From positions 2,604,001 through 2,668,000 of the forward strand of contig CP092441.1 of assembly GCA_030067835.1 (NCBI GenBank): a stretch of DNA of 64,000 nucleotides, in the 5' to 3' direction. Shown here one piece after another: positions 25,201-32,544 of this stretch (position 1 is the first letter of the stretch; the number at the start of each line of letters is the position of its first letter). The DNA comes from Chakrabartyella piscis. GTDB lineage: Bacteria > Bacillota > Clostridia > Lachnospirales > Anaerotignaceae. The notes under the pieces are model-generated. The model ran no database searches, was not told where the DNA came from, and worked only from the letters and a program-made list of their open reading frames with translations. A program made the translations under genes and the position numbers.

Positions 25201-27725
25201 AAAGCAATATCGGAAGCATCTGATAAATCAAATTCAAATACCAAACTATTGTCTGTCAATTTAAAAGTATCTTCTCCATTCCAAATGGTGATGGTTGCCG
25301 CATTCATCATGTCAACATAATCATCTGCAATTGCAACGGTCAATGTAGCGATATCATCCTCCACATCCCATTTTGCATTTTCAGTGACGAAAGCATCCAC
25401 TGAAACACCATCTGCAATCGTTGTATTTTCATAGGCTTTGATTACTTTTAGTCCAACAGTGGAAGCTGCTCGGAATGCTTCCAAGTCAATTTTTTCCGCT
25501 GTTGTTTCACTAAAATCTATATATCCCATTCTGCTCGTCATATAGCCAGCAGAATATTTTGATTCGTATATCAAGCTCAATATATCACTAGACATATCCA
25601 CCATAGGAACACTATAATCTGTATAGTTTTCATTAACTTCATAGTCTGTATCGTACCAATAGTGGTTATATGTTGCATCCCAACCAGCTTCTACTGCCGA
25701 ATTGTACACCAAATCATCAATATTGATGCTAGGAAGAAAATTCTTGTCCCCAGATTGTTGACCAAATAGAGTTTCGGTGTCACTATAATACTCTTGGTTT
25801 AGAATTTGCATTCTTACATCCAAATCCGTATCCACTTTTCTAAATGTAACAGTATATTCTCCATTTTCCACTTCCAAAAATACCTGTCTACCAATTTCAG
25901 GATTATATAAACCAGGTGTACTGGTTTTGAGCCTTGAGTTGTACAGAACAAAATCAACAGCGTAAACACCGTCTTCAAATTCAGAAGTTGATGCACTTCC
26001 TGCCAATACCAACCCTTCTACCGCCGCAGTTAATGCTGTGATGTATAATTCCGCAACATTTTCTGGTAATGTTCTGATATCATCATCGCTTTGTGCCAAC
26101 AAGTCGCTATATGAAGCAACTGCACTCCAGCTTTCTGCTGTGTAATCTTCTTCATTCAAAGCATTGATTTCCGCTATCAGTATAATTAATCGCTCAATTG
26201 AAGATGCTAATACTAATCCTTCTTTTGCTGTTGTTAATGCCGATATATATAGTTCTGCAACACTTTCCGATAATGTTCTGATTGCGTCATCGCTTTGTGC
26301 TAACAAGTTGCTATACGAATCAAACGCACTCCAACTTTCTGCTGTATAATCTTCTTCATTCAAAGCATTGATTTCTGCTATCAGCTCAATCAGTTTGTCT
26401 ACTGATGATACTTCTGCCAATACCAACCCTTCTTTTGCTGTTGTTAATGCTGTGATATATAGTTCTGCAACACTTTCCGATAATGTTCTGATTGCATCAT
26501 CGCTTTGTGCTAACAAGTTGCTATATGAATCAAACGCACTCCAACTTTCTGCTGTATAATCTTCTTCATTCAAAGCATTGATTTCTGCTATCAGCTCAAT
26601 CAGTTTGTCTACTGATGATACTTCTGCCAATACCAAGCCATCCTTCGCCGCTGTCAGCTGAGTAAGATATCCCTCTGCTGCTGTTTCACTTAAAACATTT
26701 CTAAGAGATTCTTCGGTTTGTGCTAACAAAGTGGCATATGAATCAAATGCACTCCAGCTTTCTGCTGTGTAATCTTCTTCATTCAAAGCATTGATTTCTG
26801 CTATCAATACAACCAGCTTGTCTAGTGCAGTTGGTTCTGCTGAAACCAAGCCATCCTTTGCCGCTGTCAGCTGAGTAAGATATCCCTCTGCTGCCGTTTC
26901 ACTTAAAACATTTCTAAGAGATTCTTCGGTTTGTGCTAACAAAGTAGCATATGAATCAAATGCACTCCAGCTTTCTGCTGTGTAATCTTCTTCATTCAAA
27001 GCATTGATTTCTGCTATCAATACAACCAGTTGATCTAGTGCAGTTGGTTCTGCTGAAACCAAGCCATCCTTTGCCGCTGTCAGCTGAGTAAGATATCCCT
27101 CTGCTGCCGTTTCACTTAAAACATTTCTAAGAGATTCTTCGGTTTGTGCTAACAAAGTAGCATATGAATCAAATGCACTCCAGCTTTCTGCTGTGTAATC
27201 TTCTTCATTCAAAGCATTGATTTCTGCTATCAATACAACCAGTTGATCTAGTGCAGTTGGTTCTGCTGAAACCAAGCCATCCTTTGCCGCTGTCAGCTGA
27301 GTAAGATATCCCTCTGCTGCTGTTTCACTTAAAACATTTCTAAGAGATTCTTCGGTTTGTGCTAACAAAGTAGCATATGAATTAAATGCACTCCAGCTTT
27401 CTGCTGTGTAATCTTCTTCATTCAAAGCATTGATTTCTGCTATCAATACAACCAGCTGGTCTAGTGCAGTTGGTTCTGCTGAAACCAAGCCATCCTTTGC
27501 CGCTGTCAGCTGAGTAAGATATCCCTCTGCTGCCGTTTCACTTAAAACATTTCTAAGAGATTCTTCGTTTTGTGCTAACAAAGTAGCATATGAATCAAAT
27601 GCACTCCAGCTTTCTGCTGTGTAATCTTCTTCATTCAAAGCATTGATTTCTGCTATCAATACAACCAACTGGTCTAGTGCAGTTTCTGTCTCATTAATTT
27701 CATAAACAGTTGCATATATTCTCAA
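22212..27725 (-). CDS. giant repeat/NEAT-like/SLH surface protein, apparently 5' truncated
   Basis: An 1837-residue open frame. Residues about 15-580 are eight tandem FIVAR-like repeats of 70-71 residues (LIAEINALNEEDYTAESWSA). NEAT-like modules start near 582 (DGVYAVDFVLYNSR), 1025 (DGTYSIPLSVYHLTSENQLS) and 1275 (YVGVELWHSTNSQLSMGDSA); a further FIVAR-like repeat lies near 1190. Residues 1420-1640 are a beta-rich spacer, and three SLH domains fill 1657-1837. The frame begins at a TTG with no ribosome site and no signal peptide, and a stop lies just upstream, so the exported N terminus seems to have been lost. It ends 112 bases before the second NEAT-like/SLH gene and would have been the outermost heme receptor. 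Confidence 0.72.
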   Translation of the reverse strand: MRIYATVYEINETETALDQLVVLIAEINALNEEDYTAESWSAFDSYATLLAQNEESLRNVLSETAAEGYLTQLTAAKDGLVSAEPTALDQLVVLIAEINALNEEDYTAESWSAFNSYATLLAQTEESLRNVLSETAAEGYLTQLTAAKDGLVSAEPTALDQLVVLIAEINALNEEDYTAESWSAFDSYATLLAQTEESLRNVLSETAAEGYLTQLTAAKDGLVSAEPTALDQLVVLIAEINALNEEDYTAESWSAFDSYATLLAQTEESLRNVLSETAAEGYLTQLTAAKDGLVSAEPTALDKLVVLIAEINALNEEDYTAESWSAFDSYATLLAQTEESLRNVLSETAAEGYLTQLTAAKDGLVLAEVSSVDKLIELIAEINALNEEDYTAESWSAFDSYSNLLAQSDDAIRTLSESVAELYITALTTAKEGLVLAEVSSVDKLIELIAEINALNEEDYTAESWSAFDSYSNLLAQSDDAIRTLSESVAELYISALTTAKEGLVLASSIERLIILIAEINALNEEDYTAESWSAVASYSDLLAQSDDDIRTLPENVAELYITALTAAVEGLVLAGSASTSEFEDGVYAVDFVLYNSRLKTSTPGLYNPEIGRQVFLEVENGEYTVTFRKVDTDLDVRMQILNQEYYSDTETLFGQQSGDKNFLPSINIDDLVYNSAVEAGWDATYNHYWYDTDYEVNENYTDYSVPMVDMSSDILSLIYESKYSAGYMTSRMGYIDFSETTAEKIDLEAFRAASTVGLKVIKAYENTTIADGVSVDAFVTENAKWDVEDDIATLTVAIADDYVDMMNAATITIWNGEDTFKLTDNSLVFEFDLSDASDIALGRTIYVQADGNSNVRMIYIYPTMEEVEDVIITDSATGARVVTTSNILPDTTSLNAYEITSNSSDTEDAAAYSLFYNNLANLVNDGHMQMYNYYYESASGTQFSTTSQAVRMEFKIPSGWDEDQIKLSYWGGTGTGGIDLDTSVTATLVGVENGYYVIETTKIGYFCLHEMKDLTQAGTGEGFADGTYSIPLSVYHLTSENQLSMADQCLNGDVTIVVKDGVKTIYFDFEGVTIDTSFGYMTQMWLYDEDMTFSGTSVSGSTTQVVYTDYLMDDDGNFLNDVYNEGGFNYYPTTGYATLVSDDAQWPVRFRVPIMDLIGGGDYAQDAWLTLDWANAEKTSDETPEPPIGDALNEVIAIANVVTGDFPTSLSETFLEAKTAAETVAANEDATFAEQTAAQVALRDAIDALIYLTDGDDSGSGGGTITPPTGTNDEMEVGSYYYVGVELWHSTNSQLSMGDSAFENNRNALVYVEDDGYYIEVATNPITIADITAGIGSVYGDSNMSSVQILETETLPNGEDYIAKFAFNTDDQEDSYMITVTVPGSPMVGSFDARLVLDWTNATETSDTSLKQDSSAAAGSVTTEEELETEEAVADAVTEDGKTTVEITASATQNGSTIESSVSEETMSAAIENAIGADEDATVEIIITIPTTTTSTGMEVTLPANALEVLSETEGATLVINSDKETLTIDQEAMQAIHEQADGKEFTIAIAAADTDELSDAAQEAIGDAVVYELSILVDGEKITDFNGGSLYFTLPYTLADEEVSEGIVVYYVDDEGNKEARETTHDADTNEVRFKTGRLSVYMIGYEEVVEVWESPFTDVSASDWFFSAVEFAVENGIFSGTTETTFSPNQDMTRAMLVTVLWRMEDQPYTTTRGMYEFTDVVEDAYYETAVQWAAENGIVSGYSEDVFGVNDVVTREQLVAILQRYTAFKDADVSAEADLSGYVDAENIAGYATSAFGWAVEKGIVSGTSETELSPKSGATRAQVARILENLAK
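25990..27680 (-). repeat. eight tandem repeats of about 213 bp inside the giant surface gene
   Basis: Near-identical 213-bp units (for example the block starting CATTGATTTCTGCTATCAAT recurs every 213 bases from 26788 to 27640) encode 71-residue FIVAR-like repeats. The five units nearest the 5' end are nearly identical in DNA. The three nearest 25990 have drifted (SNLLAQSDDAIRTL in place of ATLLAQTEESLRNV). The gradient suggests recent amplification at the 5' side and a length that can vary between strains. Confidence 0.85.
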
Positions 27726-27756
27726 CTTCCTGAAATTTACCCACTAAAACATTTAT

Positions 27757-27790
27757 AGGTCTAGGACGTTTACAAAATCGTCCCAGACCT
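27757..27790. repeat. 12-bp inverted repeat at the break upstream of the giant gene
   Basis: AGGTCTAGGACG (27757-27768) and CGTCCCAGACCT (27779-27790) can form a hairpin with one mismatch. It sits between the stop of the small gene at 27796 and the TTG that opens the giant frame. On the minus strand it could terminate the small gene, but the following T-run is weak. It may instead mark the junction that removed the 5' end of the giant gene. Confidence 0.5.
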
Positions 27791-27795
27791 AATGT

Positions 27796-28005
27796 TTATT
27801 TACCTTCAAGAAACTTCAAAATGTCCTCGTAACTTCGTGTGCTATTCTCCATAGCTTCCAGTAACTCTTGTTTTTGCAGATCACTTTTCTTCTCCTGCAA
27901 TGCAACTAACTCTGCTAGTGCTTCATCATATTTATCTTTACATTTGAATACATGTTCTTTAGCTCGTTCTATCTTTTCATCTATCGATATACTACGTCTT
28001 CCCAT
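27796..28005 (-). CDS. small DUF4315-like coiled-coil protein of conjugative elements
   Basis: A 69-residue protein: basic start MGRRSISIDEKIERAKEH, a coiled coil (YDEALAELVALQEKKSDLQK) and the ending STRSYEDILKFLEGK. Small proteins with this plan (basic start, coiled coil, final S-x-E-D-hydrophobic helix) are encoded among transfer genes of Tn1549-like elements. A GGAGGATTAGAGAA site precedes the ATG, and IS3 copy 2 begins 35 bases upstream, so its original promoter has been displaced. It is probably part of the conjugative backbone rather than of the heme locus. Confidence 0.55.
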   Translation of the reverse strand: MGRRSISIDEKIERAKEHVFKCKDKYDEALAELVALQEKKSDLQKQELLEAMENSTRSYEDILKFLEGK

Positions 28006-28118
28006 TTCTCTAATCCTCCTATGACTCTGCCAAAACAGCTTGGAATGGCTATACTTAACTAGACAGAAAAGATAAGGTCATGTAAAATAAAACTAATATA
28101 AAATAAGGAGATGATTAC

Positions 28119-28406
28119 ATGACTAAAAAACGACAACGAAGAGAATTTACAGAAGAATTTAAACAGCAGATGGTTCAATTATATAACAACGGAAAATCGA
28201 AAGCAGATATCAATCGTGAATACGATTTAACACCATCGGCACTGAATCGCTGGATACAGCGTTACAATGCTACTGGTTCTACAAAAGAAGCTGATAATCG
28301 CACACCAGAAGAAGCTGAACTCATCAAACTTCGTAAAGAGCTACAACAGCTACGAATGGAAAATGACATACTAAAGCAAGCGGCGCTGATATTCGGACGA
28401 AAGTAA
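28119..28406 (+). CDS. IS3-family transposase OrfA (copy 2)
   Basis: The predicted protein is identical to OrfA of copy 1: 95 residues, HTH_Tnp_1 domain (SKADINREYDLTPSALNRW) and a C-terminal leucine-zipper helix. Its ribosome site and the AAAG slip site before the stop are unchanged. Confidence 0.9.
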   Translation: MTKKRQRREFTEEFKQQMVQLYNNGKSKADINREYDLTPSALNRWIQRYNATGSTKEADNRTPEEAELIKLRKELQQLRMENDILKQAALIFGRK

Positions 28407-28447
28407 TTGTAATTCGAGCAAATCGACACAAATACTCTATATCAGCC

Positions 28448-29230
28448 ATGTGTAAATGCCTTGAAATCAGCAGGAGTACCTACTATTACGAGGCTTCGTC
28501 CAAGAAAGATGATACGGAATTAGAACAAGAAATTGAACGGATTTTTTATGAAAATAAAGAAGTCTACGGAAGTCGTAAAATGAAAAAAGAGCTGAAGAAG
28601 TTGGGCAAACAGGTTTCTAGACGCAGAATTTGCCGCATTATGAAACGTTTAGGGCTAATTTCGGTCTATACCGTTGCCAAGTTCAAACCACAAAAGCAAC
28701 AATGCAATGAGTCGCCAGTAAAAAACGAACTAGCTCGTCAATTTGATAACCAGCCTCCCAATGCAGTAATTGTTGGGGATTTGACGTATGTTCGAGTGAA
28801 CTATAAATGGAACTATGTTTGTATCTTAATTGATTTATTCAACCGAGAAATCGTTGGATTTAGTGCAGGACTTCACAAAAATGCTCAGTTGGTATATGAT
28901 GCTTTTGCAACAATCAAAGGGAATTTATCTGAAATCGAGCTGTTCCATACCGATCGCGGCAGCGAGTTTAAAAACTATCTCATTGATGAAATGTTAGATG
29001 TGTTTCAGATCAAACGATCCCTCAGCATGAAGGGCTGCCCCTATGATAATGCAGTTGCAGAAGCCAATTTCAAGGTATTCAAAACAGAATTTGTTCGAGG
29101 ACGAAATTTCGTCAGTTTGGAGCAATTGAAGTTAGAACTTGCAGACTATGTGCATTGGTTCAATAACATACGTTTGCATGGCTCTTTGGATTATAGAACA
29201 CCAGCCGAATATCGGGTACTGACCTTATAA
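28448..29230 (+). CDS. IS3-family transposase OrfB (copy 2)
   Basis: The predicted protein is identical to OrfB of copy 1 (260 residues from the first ATG, made as an OrfAB frameshift product). The DDE residues in VGDLTYV, FHTDRGSEF and YDNAVAEANFK are intact. Three silent changes relative to copy 1 cluster in the codons for ELFHTDRGSE. An active copy could supply transposase to copy 1. Confidence 0.9.
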   Translation: MCKCLEISRSTYYYEASSKKDDTELEQEIERIFYENKEVYGSRKMKKELKKLGKQVSRRRICRIMKRLGLISVYTVAKFKPQKQQCNESPVKNELARQFDNQPPNAVIVGDLTYVRVNYKWNYVCILIDLFNREIVGFSAGLHKNAQLVYDAFATIKGNLSEIELFHTDRGSEFKNYLIDEMLDVFQIKRSLSMKGCPYDNAVAEANFKVFKTEFVRGRNFVSLEQLKLELADYVHWFNNIRLHGSLDYRTPAEYRVLTL

Positions 29231-29259
29231 AAATTGTCCAAAAAAGTGTTGACATTCCA

Positions 29260-29932
29260 GTTTGATTTTCTAGGATTTAATGTTAGGAAATTCAAAGGTG
29301 TACTACTTACACAACCATCTAAAAAAAGTGTAAAGAAGTTCCTAGATAATATTAGGTATGTAATTGATAGCAATAAATCTTGTACGCAAGAGACATTAAT
29401 CAGGTTATTAAACCCTAAACTAACAGGTTGGGCAAACTACTATAGGTGTGGGGCTTCTTCAAGAACATTCCAAAGAGTGGATAACCAAATCTTCCAAAAG
29501 CTGTGGCAATGGGCAAAAAGACGACACCCTAAAAAAGGGAAACGTTGGATTGCGAATAAGTATTTTCATTTCTATAAAACAAGACGTTGGACTTTCTTAG
29601 TCAAGTCTATAAAGAATGGAAAGGTAGATATATTCCCACTGAAATTTGTGTTTGATACTAAAATTATTAGACATAAGAAAATAAAAGGGGAAGCCAATCC
29701 ATTTGATGTAGAATGGAAATCATACTTTGAAGAACGAATGACCTATAAAATGCTTTTATCTCTAAAAGGTAGAAATTCATTGCTTTATATGTGGAATAAG
29801 CAGGAACGCAAATGTCCTCTTTGTGGGGAAGCAATTACTGCTGATATTCAATGGAATGTGCGAGAACAAAAAAAAAACGGACAAATAGTTCGTTACCTTG
29901 TGCATGACAAATGTTATAAACAACATCGTTAG
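29260..29932 (+). pseudogene. group II intron maturase, C-terminal fragment (domain X plus HNH nuclease)
   Basis: In-frame from the IS junction the product begins FDFLGFNVRKFKGVLL, the end of the reverse transcriptase domain. It continues through the GIIM maturase domain (LTGWANYYRCGASSRTFQRV, LWQWAKRRHPKKGKRWI) to an HNH-type endonuclease end (CPLCGEAI, then HDKCYKQHR). The catalytic YADD part of the reverse transcriptase is missing, so it cannot support mobility, although its domain X could still be made if transcribed from the IS. Confidence 0.85.
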
Positions 29933-30050
29933 TTGACTAGCCGACATCTGTATTGGCAGATGTTTAGAATTGCTTGAGCCGTGTGAGGGGAAACTCTCAT
30001 GCACGGTTCTTAGAGGGGAAAGGGATAGTAATATCCCTGACCTACTCGAC
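29260..30050 (+). mobile_element. 3' portion of a group II intron
   Basis: The region holds the last part of an intron-encoded maturase, then domain V (29976-30009; GAGCCGTGTGAGGGGAAACT at its start and CACGGTTC at its end, 34 nt) and domain VI (about 30013-30045, with a GGGATA/TATCCC stem and a bulged A in CCTGACC). The intron ends near CTCGAC at 30050, after which the Toprim gene sequence resumes. Domains I-IV and most of the reverse transcriptase are absent because IS3 copy 2 cuts the intron at 29259. Confidence 0.85.
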
Positions 30051-30996
30051 CTATCATTTTTTCAGCAACTATTTTGTACTGTTCTATCTTTGTATGTGGA
30101 ACTGCTGATTTTGGTATTTCTCCATGTAGTTCTTTTAAATCCTCATTCCAATCTTTATTTTTAGACAACAAACGATTGATCGTATAGCCTTTTTCAGATA
30201 ACATATCATAAAATTTATCATAGGTTTCAATGCCAGCCACATCATGGTCAATACAAATATGGATGTGCTTGATATTGTTCTGTTCTTCCAAAAATCTAAG
30301 CATTGCCTTGGGCGACAAGCCATCCAGCGACAAGTAGCTATTCCCTTTTTCTAAATCCTTTTGCAATGTCATAAAAGATAACATATCCACCGCACTTTCA
30401 AACACATACAGATGTTCATTGGTTCCACGATGACAAAATCCATAATTCATATCAGAACCTTTCACCGTTGAACGAAAGGAATTGTACGGACTTTTCGCAC
30501 TTGCCGATTGGGGTATTCCATTTGGTTTCGTACCAACAAAAACGATGTTGTTAAATTGAAATCCTTGATAAATCTTTCCTTTGGAAACAAAAAAGTCTAC
30601 AAATTCTTGGCGGATATATCGTTTACCCACCAAGTATTCATAGACTTTTTGATTGTATTTTGATTTTTCTGGAAGGATAAATTCTGGCTTTGGTTTTGTG
30701 TGATAGGACACTTCCATTTGCAAAGCGGTATTGTCCAACAACTCTGCCATTGCCCCTTTGAAATCCAAACCATAAAATTCTTCCAAGAACGAAATGGTAT
30801 AGCCACCCTTTTGATTTTTGTGATCATACCAACGATTATTTTTGATGCAAACGCTATCGTGTTTCCCTTGGGAGTCATGGTAAATCCAACGAAACTCATT
30901 GCCAGATTGTTTCAATTCTTCGCCATGACACATAAGGTATTCTTCCAGAGAAATATTGTTCGCTTGTTCGATTTGCTCCTTTGTAAATTTTGACAT
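30010..30996 (-). CDS. Toprim/DUF3991 protein, 3' end interrupted by the group II intron
   Basis: About 316 native residues. The N-terminal half is DUF3991-like (NNISLEEYLMCHGEELKQSG, GGYTISFLEEFYGLDFKGAM). The C-terminal half is a Toprim-like fold with YVFESAVDMLSFMTL and HIHICIDHDVAGIETYDKFY, where E and DxD are the metal-binding residues. It is a standard gene next to the relaxase in Tn1549-type elements and may be a primase- or topoisomerase-like helper of transfer replication. The intron, inserted in antisense, ends at about 30050; the last dozen residues are intron-encoded and the native C-terminal tail is lost. Confidence 0.85.
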   Translation of the reverse strand: MSKFTKEQIEQANNISLEEYLMCHGEELKQSGNEFRWIYHDSQGKHDSVCIKNNRWYDHKNQKGGYTISFLEEFYGLDFKGAMAELLDNTALQMEVSYHTKPKPEFILPEKSKYNQKVYEYLVGKRYIRQEFVDFFVSKGKIYQGFQFNNIVFVGTKPNGIPQSASAKSPYNSFRSTVKGSDMNYGFCHRGTNEHLYVFESAVDMLSFMTLQKDLEKGNSYLSLDGLSPKAMLRFLEEQNNIKHIHICIDHDVAGIETYDKFYDMLSEKGYTINRLLSKNKDWNEDLKELHGEIPKSAVPHTKIEQYKIVAEKMIGRVGQGYYYPFPL

Positions 30997-31006
30997 AACT
31001 CTCCTT

Positions 31007-32122
31007 TCACAATTTCAACCCTTGATCTCGTTTTTTCTCAATCATTTTTTGGAACAACTTGCTTTCCACTTTCAACTTGCCTGTATCTTGTTTATTGACA
31101 ATAGATTTTCTGAATATTTTGGAAAGGTGCTTCACAAGATTTACAGATATATTTTCCATTTGCTGCGTTTGAATTTCTGCGTGGTTCAATGACAAAACTT
31201 GTTGTATGATGTTGTTTTTGATGGATTGAAATTCTTTTTGTTCAGATAATTTGGGATAGATATATTCCTTGTCTGAATACAATTCATACACTTGGTTTTG
31301 CATCTCTTGCCACAACAAATATGCTTCCTGTACCGATGGTTCTTTCTCCAATTCATCCACGATTGCATCCACCAATTTTTTTGTATCCTTTGGAAGATAT
31401 CCATATACTTTTTTACCCTTTGTTTGATTGAGTTGTCCTCGCAATTCCAAAACCAACTTCTGTATTTCTTGATTTTGCATTGGTTGCTTTCCCATTTCAG
31501 CAAAGACTTTTTTACATTCTTCCTTCAGTTCTTTTCTGCGTTCTGTCTTTGCAAAATACACATCTTGCAAGTGGTCTTTGAATATCAGTTTGGATAAATC
31601 TGATTTACAATTTGCAATACCTTGCTTGGTGACATACCCTTTCTTTGGATTCTGGGAATAGCAAATCAAATGCACATGAGGGTGTTGTTCATGATTGTGG
31701 TAGGCTGCGTACCAACAAAAATCTTCTATGGGGATTTTCATATTTTCTGCAAGCTTGGGTGCATATTGTTCCAAGGTGTTTTTCCATTTTTCTAAATGAT
31801 TGAATCCTGTTTGTTCAGCATCTTCACGTTTCAAAGAAATGATGGGTGTCCAGACATTACCTTCGTGGTTCGCCACTTCTTCTGCAACTTTTCGCAAGGA
31901 TATTTCTGCATTGCCTGAAGTAAATAGACCATGCTCTGCAACTTTCTCAACCCCTTTTCGCTTGGAAATATAGCTAACATAGTTTTCTTTCTTGTCATGT
32001 AAAAATGTATCGGCAACCAGATTTTTTACAACACCATCTCTCGTTGCCATATACTCCACAGTGTTTTTCTTATGGGTTGCACCACCCTTGAGATATGGAA
32101 ATTTCAAAATCAACTTTGCCAT
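31007..32122 (-). CDS. MobP-type conjugative relaxase
   Basis: A 371-residue relaxase of the MobP3 type. It starts AKLILKFPYLKGGATHKKNT and contains the three-histidine metal-binding motif HNHEQHPHVHLICYS near residue 150. The catalytic Tyr is probably among YMATRDG or Y-rich residues near the N terminus. It nicks oriT and leads the DNA strand into the recipient. Its ATG overlaps the accessory gene stop (TGATG), so the two are translationally coupled. Length is normal. The C-terminal part is helical and lysine-rich. Confidence 0.88.
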   Translation of the reverse strand: MAKLILKFPYLKGGATHKKNTVEYMATRDGVVKNLVADTFLHDKKENYVSYISKRKGVEKVAEHGLFTSGNAEISLRKVAEEVANHEGNVWTPIISLKREDAEQTGFNHLEKWKNTLEQYAPKLAENMKIPIEDFCWYAAYHNHEQHPHVHLICYSQNPKKGYVTKQGIANCKSDLSKLIFKDHLQDVYFAKTERRKELKEECKKVFAEMGKQPMQNQEIQKLVLELRGQLNQTKGKKVYGYLPKDTKKLVDAIVDELEKEPSVQEAYLLWQEMQNQVYELYSDKEYIYPKLSEQKEFQSIKNNIIQQVLSLNHAEIQTQQMENISVNLVKHLSKIFRKSIVNKQDTGKLKVESKLFQKMIEKKRDQGLKL

Positions 32123-32544
32123 CAACCATCACCTCGTTGATAAGCAATCGCATCTTCAAATTTGATTTTTCCATATGTTTTTTTCACCTCTTGCATACAT
32201 CGTTCTCGTATTTTTTTGATATCAGCTTCATCCACGTTGATACTTGCCGCAAGCAAATTCATCATAATATTCATTTCTACCGCTAAGCGAAATAAGTTGC
32301 CTGAGTGTTTGTTTTCTGATTCTTTAATTGTAGCCTGCATAGAATTTACCAAGATTTTTGATAGGTACTCCGCAGATTCAGTGCTTGTTAAATATCCATG
32401 ATAAAATTTCACTGCCTTTTCTATGAATTCACTGCGACTTTTGCAGTTATCAGATTCGTAGACTGTATCTATTTGTTCCCACATTTCAGGGTATAACCAT
32501 ACCATCAACCTTGTTTTCGCTTTGCTTTTTTCTGTATTTTTCAT
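32122..32544 (-). CDS. relaxosome accessory protein (MobC-like, ribbon-helix-helix)
   Basis: A 140-residue protein with an N-terminal ribbon-helix-helix signature (TRLMVWLYPEMWEQIDTVYE, then CKSRSEFIEKAVKFYHGYL). The C-terminal half is helical. Proteins of this type precede MobP relaxases and bind oriT to open the nick region. It overlaps the relaxase start. Upstream lie palindromes built on GGTATACC, a plausible binding site for it and for autoregulation. Confidence 0.75.
   Translation of the reverse strand: MKNTEKSKAKTRLMVWLYPEMWEQIDTVYESDNCKSRSEFIEKAVKFYHGYLTSTESAEYLSKILVNSMQATIKESENKHSGNLFRLAVEMNIMMNLLAASINVDEADIKKIRERCMQEVKKTYGKIKFEDAIAYQRGDG

Larger units (their letters stand above)
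28041..29259 (+). mobile_element. IS3-family insertion sequence, copy 2 (1219 bp)
   Basis: The same ends, length and orientation as copy 1 at 3816-5034. By eye the copies differ at three positions, all synonymous and within 18 bp of OrfB (28940, 28951, 28957). The flanking triplets are GCT and GTT, so there is no target duplication. The right end cuts a group II intron and the left end lies just upstream of the small coiled-coil gene. Confidence 0.92.

Noticed and set aside
25990..27680. Regular repeats that could suggest a CRISPR or satellite array
   Set aside because: The period is 213 bp, in frame, with no unique spacers; it is the FIVAR-like coding repeat.
27757..27790. The 12-bp inverted repeat as a strong intrinsic terminator
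   Set aside because: The stem is good but neither strand has a proper T-tract after it, so it is listed only as an inverted repeat.
3816..29259. A classical composite transposon made by the two IS3 copies
   Set aside because: No target duplication is seen at the outer ends or at either copy, and the outer flanks are from unrelated genes, so a simple composite insertion is not supported.
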